DNA of 64,000 nucleotides, taken from Psychrobacter immobilis (lineage in GTDB: Bacteria; Pseudomonadota; Gammaproteobacteria; Pseudomonadales; Moraxellaceae). A model generated the notes under the pieces. It ran no database searches. It saw only the letters and a list, made by a program, of their open reading frames with translations, and had not been told where the DNA came from. Of this stretch, positions 62,903 through 64,000 are shown piece by piece; position 1 is the first letter of the stretch; every line of letters starts with the position of its first letter. The position numbers were made by a program, and so were the translations under genes. Location of the stretch: contig NZ_CAJGZN010000004.1 of assembly GCF_904846235.1 (NCBI RefSeq), positions 1-64,000 of the forward strand, given 5' to 3'.

Positions 62903-64000
62903 TTATGCGGCAGACAGACTACGCAGCAAAAAGCGTTGAATCTTACCACTTGGCGTTTTCGGCAGTTCTGTCACAAACTCGACCTCACGCGGATACGCAT
63001 GAGTGGATAGCCGTTTGCGTACCAGCTCTTGGATTTCTTTAGCGATTTGCTCACTGCCTTCGATGCCATCTTTTAGTACCACGTAAGATTTAATAGTGTG
63101 ACCGCGCACTTCATCTGGCACACCTACCGCCGCAGACTCTGCCACTGCTTCATGCTCTAATACAGTGTTTTCGACATCAGTGGGGCCTACGCGGTAACCT
63201 GCGGTAATAATGATGTCATCATCACGGCCTGAGAACCAGTAACTACCATCACTATGACGCTCGACTACGTCGCCTGTCAGATAGTAATCATCTACAAAGG
63301 CTTGTTTTTCATTCCAGCTATAGCCACGGAAATAAAACGCAGGTGACTGACTGACGACGACTGCCAGTTGCCCTTGCTCACCATCTGGCAGTACATTCAT
63401 ATCATCATCTAATACGACTAGTGTATGACCTGGGAGCGCCATACCCATCGAACCAACAGGACAATCATGCGCCAATGCATGATGTGCACAGCAAGTCATG
63501 CCAGTCTCTGTTTGGCCATATTGGTCTTTGACTTGGCACGCCAGATAGTTTTCAACCCAGTTGACCACTTCTGTATTTAATGTCTCCCCTGCCGAGTTGG
63601 CACAGCGCAAAGATAGCTTAGCATTGGTATCGTTATGAGAGCCTTCATTAACACTATCAAATACACCACTAGATTTCATCATTCGAAATGCAGTTGGTGA
63701 AGAGGCCAAATTGGTAATCTTATGACGTACCATAAACTCACGGGTATTGGTCGCGTCAAATCCTGCTTCATTAAAATAAGTGGTCATGCCCAGTAGCAGA
63801 GGCCCTGTGATGGCATAGTACAAGCCATATGCCCAGCCAGGATCGGCCATATTCCAATACTGATCATCTACGCGTAGGTCGATGGCATAACGCATATATA
63901 GGTAAAAAGCAGGTAACGCAGCCAATGGGACGCTGACGCCTTTTGATTTACCAACCGTACCTGAGGTAAACATTTGCAAAAATGGCGCATTCGTATCGAG
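62903..64000 (-). CDS. acyl-CoA synthetase (AMP-dependent), 5' end beyond window
   Basis: The frame is open to the right edge and the first 366 residues of the visible part belong to the C-terminal two thirds of an adenylate-forming ligase. The P-loop LQMFTSGTVGKSKGV, DQYGQTETGMTCC (A5), YLTGDVVERHSDGSYWFSGR (A7/A8) and the C-terminal Lys in PKTPSGKIQRF are all present. It activates a carboxylic acid with ATP and CoA. The class resembles acetate/butyrate-type and medium-chain ligases (ACSM); I cannot fix the substrate. It leads the SDR gene downstream. Confidence 0.93.
   Translation of the reverse strand, partial: LDTNAPFLQMFTSGTVGKSKGVSVPLAALPAFYLYMRYAIDLRVDDQYWNMADPGWAYGLYYAITGPLLLGMTTYFNEAGFDATNTREFMVRHKITNLASSPTAFRMMKSSGVFDSVNEGSHNDTNAKLSLRCANSAGETLNTEVVNWVENYLACQVKDQYGQTETGMTCCAHHALAHDCPVGSMGMALPGHTLVVLDDDMNVLPDGEQGQLAVVVSQSPAFYFRGYSWNEKQAFVDDYYLTGDVVERHSDGSYWFSGRDDDIIITAGYRVGPTDVENTVLEHEAVAESAAVGVPDEVRGHTIKSYVVLKDGIEGSEQIAKEIQELVRKRLSTHAYPREVEFVTELPKTPSGKIQRFLLRSLSAA

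Overview
The window looks like chromosome of a Psychrobacter-type organism (Moraxellaceae, Gammaproteobacteria). This is inferred from protein-family resemblance and gene content: a wza-wzb-wzc capsule export set of the Acinetobacter/Psychrobacter style, an RNase HI-DnaQ fusion, tandem BCCT transporters, many acyl-CoA genes and moderate-to-low GC. No rRNA, tRNA, CRISPR or prophage was seen.

Layout. (1) 1-9919, all minus: the start of a capsule/exopolysaccharide locus, transcribed wza > wzb > wzc > UDP-GlcNAc 4,6-dehydratase > UDP-HexNAc dehydrogenase > UDP-hexuronate epimerase > acyltransferase > Wzx flippase (runs off the left edge). A sigma70-like promoter and a long terminator-like hairpin precede wza. 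(2) 10376-17175, minus: an unknown acidic protein, then an LCAD-like acyl-CoA dehydrogenase, thiolase, FadB-like bifunctional enzyme and alpha-methylacyl-CoA racemase-like protein. Together they suit beta-oxidation of 2-methyl-branched acids. A divergent TetR gene (17554) faces them across two matching palindromes. (3) 18373-22754, minus: unknown proteins, an AcuI-type reductase with an AcuR/NemR-type TetR regulator and three matching operator-like sites, and a small hydrolase. (4) 23492-28627, plus: SotB-type exporter, a YbfB-like MFS transporter behind a 30-codon leader ORF, and a GDSL esterase autotransporter. (5) 28781-35293, minus: ArfB, a CitE-like lyase, two SDRs, an MDR reductase and a 601-residue acyl-CoA dehydrogenase, with a divergent GlxA/AraC regulator at 35475. 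Short MITE-like repeats, one interrupted by a second element, lie here. (6) 36517-49178: Tat-exported LD-carboxypeptidase, DUF1232 protein, small envelope proteins, rnhA-dnaQ fusion, FimL-like scaffold, nudC, orphan RnfB-like ferredoxin, nth, metK, DUF3144 protein and a Kazal-like lipoprotein. (7) 49322-54758, minus: three tandem paralogous BCCT osmolyte transporters. (8) 54937-64000, minus: PQQ-dependent aldose dehydrogenase lipoprotein, an intact IS607-family element (serine recombinase plus TnpB), clpB, an L,D-transpeptidase, an SDR and an acyl-CoA ligase cut by the right edge.

The strongest candidates for undescribed biology are regulatory: the terminator-like hairpin in the wza leader, the hairpin just before metK, the palindrome inside the nth promoter, the leader ORF before the MFS gene, and the paired operators of the two TetR genes. 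All functional calls come from reading translated sequence and remembered family motifs. No database search was run.
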